This document shows, piece after piece, positions 51,341 through 60,575 of a stretch of 64,000 bases of DNA. A model generated the notes under the pieces. It was not told where the DNA came from, made no database searches, and saw nothing but the letters and a program-made list of their open reading frames with translations. The translations under genes and the position numbers were made by a program. Position 1 is the first letter of the stretch. Every line of letters begins with the position of its first letter. Source of the DNA: Bog-756 sp963738545. GTDB taxonomy: Bacteria > Actinomycetota > Acidimicrobiia > Acidimicrobiales > RAAP-2. Where the stretch lies: positions 806,001 through 870,000 of the forward strand of contig CAVTXA010000009.1 in assembly GCA_963738545.1 (NCBI GenBank), written 5' to 3'.

Positions 51341-52516
51341 ATGGCCACAGTGACCGTCAACGGGCCCGAAGCGGCCCGGACCCTCCGCCCGGTGGTGGCC
51401 GAGCAGTCGGCCGACTCCGAGCGGCTCCGCACACTCAACCCGCCCACGGTGGACGCCCTCTGGGCCAGCGGGCTCATGCAGTGGAGCAACCCCACCGAGG
51501 CCGGGGGGTGCGAACCGTCCTTCGCCGAGATGATCGACACGTGGATCGAACTGGCCTGGCAGGACGGCTCACTCGGCTGGATCGGCATCGCCAACCTGCC
51601 GTCTGCGGCGGCCTGTGCCGCCTACCTCCCCGACGAGGGGTTCGACGAGGTCTTCCGCCGCCATGACAACCGGGTGACCGCCGGCGGGCAGTTCTTCCCC
51701 AACGGCCTGGGCGAGACCGTGGAGGGTGGCTACCGCATCACCGGCGCCTGGAACTTCGGCTCGGGCACGGGACATGCGCAGTACGTGGCGGCCGGGTTCA
51801 TGCCCACGGTCGACGGCGAGCTGGTGACGGACGAGCAAGGCATGCCCCCCCTCTTGGTGGCGGTGATCCCGCGTGAGGAGATCGTCTTCACCGACGGCTG
51901 GCACGTGCAGGGCCTGAAGGGCACCGGCTCCTACGACTACAACGTCACCGACCGCTTCGTCCCCGCCTACCGAACCTTCCCGCTCTTCTGCCGCACCCCT
52001 CTGCGGGGCGGGTCACCGGCCTTCCGGATGGGCCTGATGCCGGTCACGGCGGCGGGTCATGCGTCGTGGGCCCTGGGTGTGGCCAAGTCCATGCTCGACG
52101 ACGTCACCGAACTGGCCCTGACCAAGGTAAGGATGGGCGAGGAGGCCTCCATCGCCCACAAGGCGTCCTTCCAGCGCAACCTCTCCCACCACCGGGCCAT
52201 GTGGAAGGCGGCCCGGCTCCTGGTGCTCGCCACCTTCACCGACGCCGAGCAGTCGGTGAAGAACGGCGAGGATCTCACGCCCGACCTCCGCGCCGGGATG
52301 CGGGTGGCGGCCACCTATGCCACCGAGGCCAGCCGTGAGATCGTCCAGTGGGCCCACTTGGCCGCCGGGACCACGGCCATCCGCGAGGGGAGCCGCCTCG
52401 AACGGGCGTTCCGTGACATGTACACGGGCACCCAGCACGTCTTCATCGGCGAGAAGACGTACACCGACGCCGCCCAGATCCACCTCGGACTGATCGAGGA
52501 CCAGTTCGGCCTCTGA
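51341..52516 (+). CDS. Acyl-CoA dehydrogenase-fold flavoprotein (HsaA-like monooxygenase or dehydrogenase)
   Basis: A 391-residue protein of the acyl-CoA dehydrogenase / group D flavin monooxygenase fold. It has AWQDGSLGWIGIANLPSAAACAAYL, YRITGAWNFGSGTGHAQYVAAGFMP, the middle-domain GLKGTGSYDYNVTDRFVPAYRTFPL, and C-terminal HLAAGTTAIREGSRLERAFRDMYTGTQHVFIGEKTYTDAAQIHLG. The AWNFGSGTGHAQY and GTGSYD pattern is typical of HsaA- and HpaB-related oxygenases acting on aromatics. I cannot tell oxygenase from dehydrogenase. A GGGGGAAG ribosome site precedes ATG 51341. Confidence 0.8.
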   Translation: MATVTVNGPEAARTLRPVVAEQSADSERLRTLNPPTVDALWASGLMQWSNPTEAGGCEPSFAEMIDTWIELAWQDGSLGWIGIANLPSAAACAAYLPDEGFDEVFRRHDNRVTAGGQFFPNGLGETVEGGYRITGAWNFGSGTGHAQYVAAGFMPTVDGELVTDEQGMPPLLVAVIPREEIVFTDGWHVQGLKGTGSYDYNVTDRFVPAYRTFPLFCRTPLRGGSPAFRMGLMPVTAAGHASWALGVAKSMLDDVTELALTKVRMGEEASIAHKASFQRNLSHHRAMWKAARLLVLATFTDAEQSVKNGEDLTPDLRAGMRVAATYATEASREIVQWAHLAAGTTAIREGSRLERAFRDMYTGTQHVFIGEKTYTDAAQIHLGLIEDQFGL

Positions 52517-52534
52517 CCGGGACGCTGTACCGGG

Positions 52535-52554
52535 GCCGGCGGAGCCCGCCCGGC
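52535..52554. terminator. Hairpin between convergent genes at 52516 and 52554
   Basis: GCCGGCGG (52535-52542) pairs with CCGCCCGGC (52546-52554) around an AGC loop with one bulged base. It sits in the 37-base gap between convergent genes and touches the aldehyde dehydrogenase stop. It could end transcription in both directions, but no U-run is present. Moderate to low certainty. Confidence 0.4.
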
Positions 52555-53987
52555 TAGCGCTGGAGGGACTTCACCTCGAGGTACTCCTCGAGTCCGAAGG
52601 CCCCGAGCTCACGTCCGTTCCCGGACTGCTTGTAGCCGCCGAAGGGGGCCAGGGGGTTGAAACCCCCACCGTTGACCTCGACCTGCCCGGTGCGGAGCTG
52701 GCGGGCCACCCGGGTGGCCCGATCGGCGTCACCGGACCACACGCCACCGGCCAGTCCGTAGTCCGTGTCGTTGGCGATCTCGATGGCCTCCTCCTCGGTG
52801 TCGTAGGGGATGATGACGAGCACCGGGCCGAAGATCTCGTCGCGGGCGATGGTCATGTCCGGGGTCACCGAGGAGAACACGGTGGGCCTCACGAAGAACC
52901 CTTGAGGCAACCCGTCGGGGGCCTCGGCCCCACCGGTGATCAGTTCGGCCCCCTCGCCGAGCCCCTTGTCGATGTAGCCCCGGACCCGGTCCCGTTGCAC
53001 GGCCGAGACGAGCGGGCCCAACCGGGTACCGGCCTCGAAGGGGTCTCCGGGGACGTGGGACTCGGCCGCCTCACGGGCCAGGGACTCGACTTCGGCCAGG
53101 CGGTCCCGCGGGACCAGCATGCGGGTCAGGGCGCTACAGGTCTGGCCCGAGTTGGCGAAGCACTTGGCCACGCCGTCGGGCACGGCCTTGGCGAAGTCGG
53201 CATCGTCCAACAAGACGTTGGCCGACTTGCCCCCCAACTCGAGGGCCACCCTCTTGACGGTGGCCGACGCCACCTCGGCCACCCGACGGCCGGCCCGGGT
53301 CGACCCGGTGAACGAGACCATGTCCACGCCGGGATGGGCGGCGATGGCCTCCCCCACGACGGGCCCGAATCCGGTCACCAGATTGAGGATGCCGGGAGGG
53401 GCCCCCACCTCGTCGAACACATCGGCCAGCACGAAGGCGTTCAGCGGCGCCACCTCACTGGGCTTGAGGACCACGGTGCACCCCGCGGCCAGGGCCGGCG
53501 CCACCTTGGCGGCGATCTGGTGGAGGGGGTAGTTCCAAGGGGTGATGGCCCCGACCACGCCGACCGGCTCGCGGACGACGAGTGAGTTCCCGACCGTCTT
53601 CTCCCAGGTGAAGTCCTCGGCGATGGCCGCCATGGAGCCGAAGCTGGCCATGGGGAGGCCCACCTGCACCAGCTGGGAGAGCGTGTAGGGCATCCCCACC
53701 TCGTGGGTGATGAGATCGGCCAGCCTGTCCATTCGTGCGCCCAGTGCCTCACTGACCTTGGTCAGGAGCGCCGTGCGCTCCTCGACCGGTGTCGACGACC
53801 ACCCCGGGAAGGCCCGGCGGGCCGCGGCGACCGCCGCGTCGACGTCCTCGGTCGTCCCCTCGGGAACCGTGCCGATGACCTCCTCGTTGGTCGAGTCGAT
53901 GACATCGATCGAGCCGGTACCCGACGGGGCCACCCATCGGCCGTCGATGTAGAGCCTGTCGCGTACGTCGGTCTTCATCGGTTCCAT
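52554..53987 (-). CDS. Aldehyde dehydrogenase family protein
   Basis: A 477-residue NAD(P)-dependent aldehyde dehydrogenase. Substrate and cofactor motifs are GVVGAITPWNYPLHQIAAKVAPALAAGCTVVLKPSEVAPLNA, the catalytic Glu in LELGGKSANVLL, the catalytic Cys in FANSGQTCSALTRMLVPR, and DEIFGPVLVIIPYDTEEEAIEIANDTDYGLAGGV. The ATG at 53987 has GGAGG seven bases upstream. It is divergent from the TetR gene and may be one of its targets. The aldehyde substrate is unknown. Confidence 0.95.
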   Translation of the reverse strand: MEPMKTDVRDRLYIDGRWVAPSGTGSIDVIDSTNEEVIGTVPEGTTEDVDAAVAAARRAFPGWSSTPVEERTALLTKVSEALGARMDRLADLITHEVGMPYTLSQLVQVGLPMASFGSMAAIAEDFTWEKTVGNSLVVREPVGVVGAITPWNYPLHQIAAKVAPALAAGCTVVLKPSEVAPLNAFVLADVFDEVGAPPGILNLVTGFGPVVGEAIAAHPGVDMVSFTGSTRAGRRVAEVASATVKRVALELGGKSANVLLDDADFAKAVPDGVAKCFANSGQTCSALTRMLVPRDRLAEVESLAREAAESHVPGDPFEAGTRLGPLVSAVQRDRVRGYIDKGLGEGAELITGGAEAPDGLPQGFFVRPTVFSSVTPDMTIARDEIFGPVLVIIPYDTEEEAIEIANDTDYGLAGGVWSGDADRATRVARQLRTGQVEVNGGGFNPLAPFGGYKQSGNGRELGAFGLEEYLEVKSLQR

Positions 53988-54164
53988 GGTGGTACCTCCC
54001 TGTGACGGCCCGGTGCACCCGACGCGCGACTGCCCCCGGCTCGATTCGATCTGTGGGTCCTGGTGTTCCGCCCTCCACTGTACGTGCCGCCACCGCAGGG
54101 CGACCGGTGCGTCCGGCGCCATCGACGACGGGTCGGCACCCGACGCCCCGAACGATGCCGCACG

Positions 54165-54193
54165 TTGCATAACGCTTCCAATATAAGTACAGT
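54165..54193 (+). promoter_or_regulatory. Putative promoter upstream of the tetR operon with a small inverted repeat
   Basis: TTGCAT (54165-54170) and TACAGT (54188-54193) are 17 bases apart, a reasonable sigma-70-type promoter about 45 bases before the tetR start. The inverted repeat CGTT-GCAT-AACG (54163-54174) overlaps the -35 and could be part of a TetR operator, allowing autoregulation. The 251-base divergent gap to the aldehyde dehydrogenase holds nothing else I recognise. Confidence 0.45.
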
Positions 54194-54238
54194 CCCCACC
54201 GGGCGGGCCGAGCCCACTGTCCAGCGAGCCGGGGGACC

Positions 54239-55036
54239 ATGGCGCAGACCCAACAGGAGCGGAAGGCCGAGACACGGGCACGCCTCCTGGGCGCGGCGGC
54301 CACGCTCTTCGCCGAGCAGGGCATCGACGCCGTCTCGGTCGACGCGGTGGCGGAGGCCGCCGGAAGGACCTCGGGGTCGGTCTACTCCCACTTCGGCAGC
54401 AAGCAGGGCCTCCTCCTGGCGCTGCTCGACGCCTGGAAGGACTCGGTCCTCACCGTGCTCCTGGCCGAGGTGGCGGTCACCGATTCGCCGGTAGGACAGC
54501 TGGCCGCGGTGTGGGAGCACGTGGCCGGCACCGACGAGGTCCAGTCCGGCAGCTGGTCGCTGCTCGAACAGGAGCTCCGGCTGCGGGCCGCCCGGGACGA
54601 CGAGGTGGCCCGGGTGCTCCGGGATCGCGATACCGAGGCCCGCCGCTTCAGTGCTGACCAGCTGGCCGGTTGGGCGGCGGCCGTGGGCGCGGCGCCGGTG
54701 GCGGAGCCCGACGCACTGGCCGTGCTGGTCAAAGCCCTGCTGACCGGGCTGGCCATGCAGCGACGCCTGGACCCCGGCTCGGTCGACGACGAACTCGCCG
54801 TGGCCGGCCTGGCCGCGTTGGTCGGGATGCCCCTCCCCGCCGCGGCCGGCACGCGCACGACCCGGGTGCACGCAGCAGGGCCTGACCCCGGCCCACCCTT
54901 TCTCTCCCCGACCGCCGCCGAAGCGGCCCACTCGCCCGGACCCCGTTCGGCGCCAACGTCCCACAACGCCCCATCCGCACAACCCGTCCCATCCGCAGAA
55001 CAAGCAGACCAAGCAGACCAAGGAGTCCTGTCATGA
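54239..55036 (+). CDS. TetR/AcrR family transcriptional regulator with extended tail
   Basis: A 265-residue repressor-type protein. The DNA-binding domain is near the start, with RARLLGAAATLFAEQGIDAVSVDAVAEAAGRTSGSVYSHFGSKQGLLLALLD (about 13-63). The ligand-binding helices extend to about 205. The last ~60 residues are a Pro/Ala/Ser/Gln-rich extension (QPVPSAEQADQADQGVLS), unusual for the family. The stop overlaps the start of the downstream flavoenzyme (ATGA), so regulator and enzyme are translationally coupled. Confidence 0.92.
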   Translation: MAQTQQERKAETRARLLGAAATLFAEQGIDAVSVDAVAEAAGRTSGSVYSHFGSKQGLLLALLDAWKDSVLTVLLAEVAVTDSPVGQLAAVWEHVAGTDEVQSGSWSLLEQELRLRAARDDEVARVLRDRDTEARRFSADQLAGWAAAVGAAPVAEPDALAVLVKALLTGLAMQRRLDPGSVDDELAVAGLAALVGMPLPAAAGTRTTRVHAAGPDPGPPFLSPTAAEAAHSPGPRSAPTSHNAPSAQPVPSAEQADQADQGVLS

Positions 55037-56154
55037 ATACCGAGATCCGCCAGAAGCTGGGCATCGAGTTCCCCATCTTCGCCTTCACCCACTGCCGCGA
55101 CGTGGTCGCCGCCGTCACCAACGCCGGGGGCATCGGCGTGCTGGGAGCCATCGGCTTCACCCCCGAGCAGCTCGAGGTCGAGCTCACCTGGATCGACGAG
55201 CACGTGGGCGACCGGCCCTACGGCGTCGACATCGTCATCCCGGCCAAGTACGAGGGCATGGACGAGATGGACCCTGACAAGTTGGAGGCCCAGATCCGCG
55301 GCCTGGTGCCACCCCAGCACAAGGAGTTCGCCATGAAGATCCTGGCCGATCACGGCGTGCCGGAGATCCCCGAGGAGGAGCGGAACTCCAACGGCATGAT
55401 CGGATGGACAGCGGCCCACGCCGCCGGTCTGCTCACGGTGGCCCTCCGTCATCCCAACGTGAAGCTCATCGCCAACGCCCTGGGCACCCCCCCGCCCGAC
55501 GTGGTCGAGCGGGTGCAGGGGGCCGGACTGATGATCGGTGCCCTCGCCGGTTCGGTCAAGCACGCCCTCAACCACAAGGCCGCCGGACTCGACTTCATCA
55601 TCTGCCAGGGGTCCGAGGGCGGCGGGCACACCGGCGACGTCGGCAGCATCGTGCTCTGGCCCGAGGTCGTCGACGCCGTGGCCCCCATCCCGGTCCTGGC
55701 CGCCGGGGGTGTGGGCAGTGGGCGTCAGATGGCCGCAGCCCTGGCCCTCGGGGCCCAGGGGGTGTGGTCGGGGACGCTGTGGCTGACCGTCGAGGAAGCC
55801 GACATCCCCCCCAAGCAGATGGAGACCTACCTGGCCGCCTCCAGCCGCGACACGGTGCGGTCGCGCTCGTTCACCGGCAAGCCGTGCCGCATGCTCAAGA
55901 ACGACTGGACCGACGCCTGGGAGGCCGAGGACACCCCCGATCCGCTGCCCATGCCGCTGCAGATGATGGTGGCCATCGAGGCCGTGTCGCGGGGTCACCG
56001 CTATCCCGAGCAGGCCAAGGACGTCAACTTCAATCCCTGCGGCCAGGTCATCGGTCGGGCCACCTCGGTGCGCAAGGCCAAGGACGTGGTCTTCTCGATG
56101 GTCGAGGAGTACGTGGAGGCCACCGAACGGATGCAGGCGGGGCTGGCGGTCTGA
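55033..56154 (+). CDS. Nitronate monooxygenase-like FMN oxidoreductase
   Basis: A 373-residue TIM-barrel flavoprotein of the nitronate monooxygenase / 2-nitropropane dioxygenase family. It starts IRQKLGIEFPIFAFTHCRDVVAAVTNAGGIGVLGAIGFTPEQLE. FMN-binding motifs are LDFIICQGSEGGGHTGDVGSIVLWPEVVDAV, IPVLAAGGVGSGRQMAAALALGAQGVWSG. Some relatives act in breakdown of nitroalkanes or as NADH:quinone reductases, so the substrate is open. Its start overlaps tetR. Confidence 0.88.
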   Translation: MNTEIRQKLGIEFPIFAFTHCRDVVAAVTNAGGIGVLGAIGFTPEQLEVELTWIDEHVGDRPYGVDIVIPAKYEGMDEMDPDKLEAQIRGLVPPQHKEFAMKILADHGVPEIPEEERNSNGMIGWTAAHAAGLLTVALRHPNVKLIANALGTPPPDVVERVQGAGLMIGALAGSVKHALNHKAAGLDFIICQGSEGGGHTGDVGSIVLWPEVVDAVAPIPVLAAGGVGSGRQMAAALALGAQGVWSGTLWLTVEEADIPPKQMETYLAASSRDTVRSRSFTGKPCRMLKNDWTDAWEAEDTPDPLPMPLQMMVAIEAVSRGHRYPEQAKDVNFNPCGQVIGRATSVRKAKDVVFSMVEEYVEATERMQAGLAV

Positions 56155-56286
56155 CCGGTGGCCGGGCCAGCACTCGGAGGCGTCCTGCTCGGCGGATTCG
56201 GGCCGGCCGGCACCGCCGGCTGCAGTCGGCACACCCTGGCCGGACCTGCCCCCGGGCCGTCCGGGGCCGCCGGGTAGACTCGCACG

Positions 56287-58389
56287 ATGAAGCCGGTCCT
56301 GCAGGTCGAGCACCTCCGTACCGAGTTCCGCATGCGCACGAACTCGGTGGTGGCCGTGGACGACGTCTCCTTCGAGGTGGGCGAGGGCGAGTGCGTCGGC
56401 GTGGTGGGCGAGTCCGGCTGCGGGAAGAGCACCACGGGGCTGTCGATCATGCGGCTCCTGCCCAACAACGGCCACCTGACCGGTGGCTCCGTCACCCTCC
56501 TCGGTCGCGACCTGGCCCCACTCGAGGAGAAGGCGATGCGCAAGGTGAGGGGCGACGAGGTGGCGCTCATCCCTCAGGACCCGATGACGTCGCTCAACCC
56601 GACCATGACCGTGGGACGCCAGATCGCCGAAGGGGTTCGTCTGCACCGTGACGTGAGCCGCCAAGAGGCCCGCCAGCGCGCCCTCGAGGTGCTGCGCCTG
56701 GTGGAGATGCCCCAACCGGCCGAACGGCTCGACCAATTTCCCTACGAGTTGTCCGGTGGCCTGCGGCAGCGGGTGATGATCGCCATGGCCCTGGCCTGCG
56801 AGCCCAAGCTGCTGATCGCCGACGAGCCCACCACCGCGCTCGACGTGACCATCCAGGCCCAGATCCTCGACCTCATCGACGAGCTCCGCCAGAGGTTGGC
56901 CATGGCCGTGCTGCTCATCACCCACGACATGGGGGTCATTGCCGGTCGCACCGACCGCGTGATCGTCATGTACGCCGGCAAGGTCGCCGAGGAGGCCGAG
57001 ACCGGGGAGCTGTTCAACCGCATCCGGCATCCCTACTCCGAGGCCCTGCTGGCTTCGGTTCCCAAAGTGGACCAGAGCAGGGATGAGCGCCTGGCGTCCA
57101 TTCCGGGCCTGCCTCCGGACTTGTCCCGCACCATCACCAACTGCCGGTTCGCTCCCCGCTGCCAGTACGCCACCGAGCAGTGCCGGAACGAGGACCCGCC
57201 GTTGGTCGACACCGGCGACCAGGGCGACCTGGTCCACCGCTATGCCTGCTTCCACCCGGTGGCACCGAAAGGCCGCGTGCTGGCCCCAGCCGCCGTGGCC
57301 CCGTCAGCGACGTCGGCAGCCCAAGCGGCACGGACCACATCGCTCGCCGCCGCTGATCACATCGTCGAGGTGCGGGATCTGGTCAAAGAGTTCCCGGTGA
57401 TGGCGGGCACCCTGTTCCGCCGTCAAGTGGGTAGCGTGAAGGCGGTCTCGGGCATCAACTTCGACATCCGCCAGGGTGAGACTTTCGGCCTGGTCGGCGA
57501 ATCCGGCTGCGGGAAGACCACCGTGGGCCGGCTCCTGGTCACCCTGGACAGGGCCACGGACGGGTCGATCCGTTTCGAAGGGGTGGAGATGTCCACGCTC
57601 GGATCCGGGGCGCTGCGCGCCCGGCGTCGGGATCTCCAGCTGATGTTCCAGGATCCCTACGCCTCCCTCGACCCCCGCATGCGGGTCGGCACCATCATCC
57701 GAGAGCCGTTGAAGGTGCACTCGGTGGGGTCGGCCGCCGAGCAGGACGACAAGGTCCGCTCCCTCCTCGAAGAGGTCGGACTGAGCCGCGACTCGGTCGA
57801 CCGGTACCCCCATGAGTTCTCTGGCGGCCAGCGCCAGCGCATCGGCCTGGCCCGGGCCCTGGCCCTCGACCCAAAGATGATCGTGGCCGACGAGCCCGTC
57901 TCGGCCCTCGACGTCTCCATCCAGGCACAGATTCTCAACCTGATGAAGGACCTCCAGACCCAGCACGGGCTCACCTACGTGATGATCTCCCACGATCTCG
58001 CTGTGGTTCGCTACATGGCCGACACCATCGGGGTGATGTACCTCGGCAAGCTGGTGGAGCGGGGGCCGGCGGCCCAGATCTACGCCCGCCCGGTCCACCA
58101 CTACACCAAGGGGCTCCTGGACGCGGTCCCGGTGGCCGACGTGGACGCGGCCCGGGCCAAGGCACGCGCCGACACCACGGTGAAAGGCGAGCTCCCGTCG
58201 TCGATCAATCCCCCGTCCGGCTGCCGATTCCGCACCCGGTGCCCGGCCGCCCAGGACGTCTGTGCCGAGGTCGAGCCACCGCTGTCGGACTTCGGGGGCG
58301 GTCACGTGGCCGCATGCCACTTCCCGCTGCAGACGCCCGTCACCCTGTCGGCGGCCGGCTCCTCCTCGGCAGCGTCCGGAACCGCCTGA
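56287..58389 (+). CDS. Peptide-type ABC importer ATPase, DppD-DppF fused in one protein
   Basis: A 700-residue protein with two complete ATPase halves, each with the oligopeptide-type C-terminal Cys region. Half 1 has Walker A GESGCGKST (41-49), LSGGLRQRV, and Walker B LLIADEPTTALD. Half 2 has GESGCGKTT, FSGGQRQRI and MIVADEPVSALD. Each ends with a Cys-rich pattern, CRFAPRCQYATEQC and CRFRTRCPAAQDVC. A [4Fe-4S] cluster has been described in a mycobacterial DppD; whether these cysteines hold one here is unknown. It faces the permease genes, with 18 bases between the stops. Confidence 0.94.
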   Translation: MKPVLQVEHLRTEFRMRTNSVVAVDDVSFEVGEGECVGVVGESGCGKSTTGLSIMRLLPNNGHLTGGSVTLLGRDLAPLEEKAMRKVRGDEVALIPQDPMTSLNPTMTVGRQIAEGVRLHRDVSRQEARQRALEVLRLVEMPQPAERLDQFPYELSGGLRQRVMIAMALACEPKLLIADEPTTALDVTIQAQILDLIDELRQRLAMAVLLITHDMGVIAGRTDRVIVMYAGKVAEEAETGELFNRIRHPYSEALLASVPKVDQSRDERLASIPGLPPDLSRTITNCRFAPRCQYATEQCRNEDPPLVDTGDQGDLVHRYACFHPVAPKGRVLAPAAVAPSATSAAQAARTTSLAAADHIVEVRDLVKEFPVMAGTLFRRQVGSVKAVSGINFDIRQGETFGLVGESGCGKTTVGRLLVTLDRATDGSIRFEGVEMSTLGSGALRARRRDLQLMFQDPYASLDPRMRVGTIIREPLKVHSVGSAAEQDDKVRSLLEEVGLSRDSVDRYPHEFSGGQRQRIGLARALALDPKMIVADEPVSALDVSIQAQILNLMKDLQTQHGLTYVMISHDLAVVRYMADTIGVMYLGKLVERGPAAQIYARPVHHYTKGLLDAVPVADVDAARAKARADTTVKGELPSSINPPSGCRFRTRCPAAQDVCAEVEPPLSDFGGGHVAACHFPLQTPVTLSAAGSSSAASGTA

Positions 58390-58407
58390 GCGGGCCGAGC
58401 GGTCTGA

Positions 58408-59415
58408 TCAACGCTGCTGCAGGCGCACCTCGAGCGAGTCCCGCAACGCGTCACCGACGTAGTTGAAGGCCACCACGACCAGGACGATGCAGATGCCGGT
58501 GGGGTAGATCTGCCACCAGTAGCCGTTGCCCGCCGCATCCACGCCATTGGACAGCATGGTGCCCCAGTCGGTCTGGGGAACGGGAACGCCCAGCCCCACG
58601 AAGCCCAGCGCAGCCAGCAACAGGATCGAGTCGGCGACCTGGAACGTGGCAAACACCACGATGGTCCCGATGGAGTTGGGAATGATGTGCCGTCCGATGA
58701 TGCGTGACCGGCTGCCGCCCATGACCCGTACCGCCTGGACGTACTCACGGTTGCGCAGGGACAGCGTCTCCCCACGGATGAGGCGAGCCGGTATGAGCCA
58801 GCTCACGAACGCGATGACCAGGATGAGCAGCACCTCGGACTGGTGGTAGATGGTGACCAGGGCAATGAGCAAGAAGAGCACGGGGATGGACAAGAAGACA
58901 TCGACGACCCGCATCAGGAACGAGTCCAGCCAACTTCCGAAGAAGCCGGAGACGGCTCCATACAGCGTGCCGAACACCGTGGCCACCAGGGCCGAGGCGA
59001 AGCCGACGATGAGGGAGGCCTGGCCGCCGAACATGAGCCGACCCAGCATGTCGTAGCCGCTGCCGTCGGTACCCAGGGGATTCCCGTTCCCCGGGGGCAG
59101 GTTGGCGCTGGAGTTCTGGAGGACCAGTTCGGCGTTGGTCTGGTTGGTGGGGTACAGGTGCGGGCCCACGAAGCAGAACAGCACCATGAACACGATGACC
59201 CCGACGCCGACCACGGCCAGTTTGTTCTCGACGAACACTCGGCCCATCTGGCGGAAGATCCCGCCGGTGGAGGTCGATTCTCCCCCGGCGGGGATGCCGT
59301 CGCTCCCGAGGAACTCGCCCACCGAGATGGTCTCCCCGTCCCCGATGGGCAGTGACACCTCCCGCTCGAAATCGTTGAACACCGGATCGAAATCGCTGCC
59401 GTCAGGTTCGGTCAC
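58408..59415 (-). CDS. ABC transporter permease, DppC/OppC type
   Basis: A 335-residue membrane permease. An acidic N terminus of about 60 residues precedes helix 1 (VFVENKLAVVGVGVIVFMVLFCFVGP). LGTDGSGYDMLGRLMFGGQASLIVGFASALVATVFGTLYGAVSGFFG follows. The ATPase-contact loop is around EYVQAVRVMGGSRSRIIGRHIIPNSIGTIVVFATFQVADSILLLAALGFVGLG. The GTG at 59415 has GGAGG eight bases upstream, better placed than the GTG at 59424. It follows dppB with one base between coding regions. Confidence 0.93.
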   Translation of the reverse strand: MTEPDGSDFDPVFNDFEREVSLPIGDGETISVGEFLGSDGIPAGGESTSTGGIFRQMGRVFVENKLAVVGVGVIVFMVLFCFVGPHLYPTNQTNAELVLQNSSANLPPGNGNPLGTDGSGYDMLGRLMFGGQASLIVGFASALVATVFGTLYGAVSGFFGSWLDSFLMRVVDVFLSIPVLFLLIALVTIYHQSEVLLILVIAFVSWLIPARLIRGETLSLRNREYVQAVRVMGGSRSRIIGRHIIPNSIGTIVVFATFQVADSILLLAALGFVGLGVPVPQTDWGTMLSNGVDAAGNGYWWQIYPTGICIVLVVVAFNYVGDALRDSLEVRLQQR

Positions 59416-59416
59416 G

Positions 59417-60373
59417 TCACTCACCTCCCAGCCGGATCCGGGGGTCGGCCACGGCGTAGAGGATGTCGGCCAGCAGGGAGCCGATGACGGTCGCCACGGT
59501 GATGACCAGCGTGGTCCCCAGAACGGTCGGAATGTCGTCGTTGAAGGCCGACTGGACGGTGAGCAGGCCCATGCCCGGATAGTTGAAGACGGTCTCCACG
59601 ATGAGGGCGCCACTCACGATGGCGGGCAGGGAGAGCCCGAGCAGGGTGAGGATGGGGATCAGGGCGTTGCGCAGGGCGTGGCCGTAGAGCACCCGTCGGT
59701 TACCCGCCCCCTTGGCCCGGGCCGTTCTGATGTAGTCCTCGGCCATGGCGTCCATCATCGACGAGCGCATGTACCGGCTGAACGAGGCGATGGACGTGGC
59801 GGCCAGGGTCACCACGGGGAGGACGAAGGCCCGGGGATCGGTGAACACCGCCCAGGCCGAGGCGTCCGAGGGGGGAGAGACCGGGAACCAGTGCAGATCA
59901 AAGGCGAACCAGATGATGAGGAGGGTCCCGAGCAGGAAGTCGGGCATGGCGTAGAAGAAGAACGAGCTGCTGGTCACCACGTAGTCGATGGGCTTGTTGC
60001 GTCGTACCACCTGAAGGATCCCGAGAGGGATGGCGATCACGAGGGAGATGAGGACCGAGGCACCGACCAGGGTGAGCGTCTTCGGCAGGCGTTCGCCGAT
60101 CACCTGGCGGACCCCCTGGTTGTACTTGTAGGAGTAGCCCAGGTTGAGGTGGACGAAGATCCCCTCGATGTACTGCCAGAACTGGTCCCAGATGGGCAGG
60201 TCGAGGCCGTTCAGACGGTTGAATCGGGCGATCCCGGGGCCGGTGGCCTTCGGTCCGAGGACGGCTTTCGCCTCACCGCCGGGGATGAGCCGAGCCAGGA
60301 AGAACGTGATCAGGATGACACCGACGATGACGATCAGGGCCTGGCCGACACGGCGGAGGAGGAACCTGGTCAT
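59417..60373 (-). CDS. ABC transporter permease, DppB/OppB type
   Basis: A 318-residue permease of the peptide/nickel family starting MTRFLLRRVGQALIVIVGVILITFFLARLIPGG, the standard DppB N terminus. LPKTLTLVGASVLISLVIAIPLGILQVV, the coupling loop DAMAEDYIRTARAKGAGNRRVLYGHALRNALIPILTLLG, and the C-terminal VADPRIRLGGE follow. Six hydrophobic segments fit the family. It is second in the operon after the binding protein, separated by 202 bases that contain a hairpin. Confidence 0.94.
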   Translation of the reverse strand: MTRFLLRRVGQALIVIVGVILITFFLARLIPGGEAKAVLGPKATGPGIARFNRLNGLDLPIWDQFWQYIEGIFVHLNLGYSYKYNQGVRQVIGERLPKTLTLVGASVLISLVIAIPLGILQVVRRNKPIDYVVTSSSFFFYAMPDFLLGTLLIIWFAFDLHWFPVSPPSDASAWAVFTDPRAFVLPVVTLAATSIASFSRYMRSSMMDAMAEDYIRTARAKGAGNRRVLYGHALRNALIPILTLLGLSLPAIVSGALIVETVFNYPGMGLLTVQSAFNDDIPTVLGTTLVITVATVIGSLLADILYAVADPRIRLGGE

Positions 60374-60476
60374 CGGTGGTGCGTCACAGGAGGCTGTCGT
60401 GCAGCATGGGGCGCTTCCTCGGACGAGGAGGACGCGACCTCGCTGTCGGGGGACGCGGCATTGGTGGTAGCGGACC

Positions 60477-60507
60477 CCCGGCTCCGGACGTAGGGTCCGA
60501 AGCCGGG
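60477..60507 (-). other. Stable hairpin between the binding-protein gene and dppB
   Basis: CCCGGCTCCGGAC (60477-60489) pairs with GTCCGAAGCCGGG (60495-60507), a 13-bp stem with one mismatch and a 5-base loop, in the 202-base gap 60374-60575. On the minus strand it follows the binding-protein gene and precedes dppB, with no U-run. Such hairpins in peptide-transporter operons often attenuate or protect mRNA so that the binding protein outnumbers the permease. No gene is visible in the gap. Confidence 0.6.
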
Positions 60508-60575
60508 TGTCCGCCGGTCATGGGGTGCTCGTGGTCGATGGCCTGAGGCATTGGGCACGGAGACGGATGGGCCGG

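Noticed and set aside
49596..56154. A complete biosynthetic gene cluster in the accessory stretch
   Set aside because: The enzymes are individually common, change strand twice and have no synthase or carrier protein, so a cluster claim is not justified.
56155..56286. Short GC hairpin GCCGGC-ACC-GCCGGC (56206-56220) as a terminator
   Set aside because: Only six base pairs with a three-base loop and no U-run; such structures are common in GC-rich DNA by chance, so I did not call it a feature.
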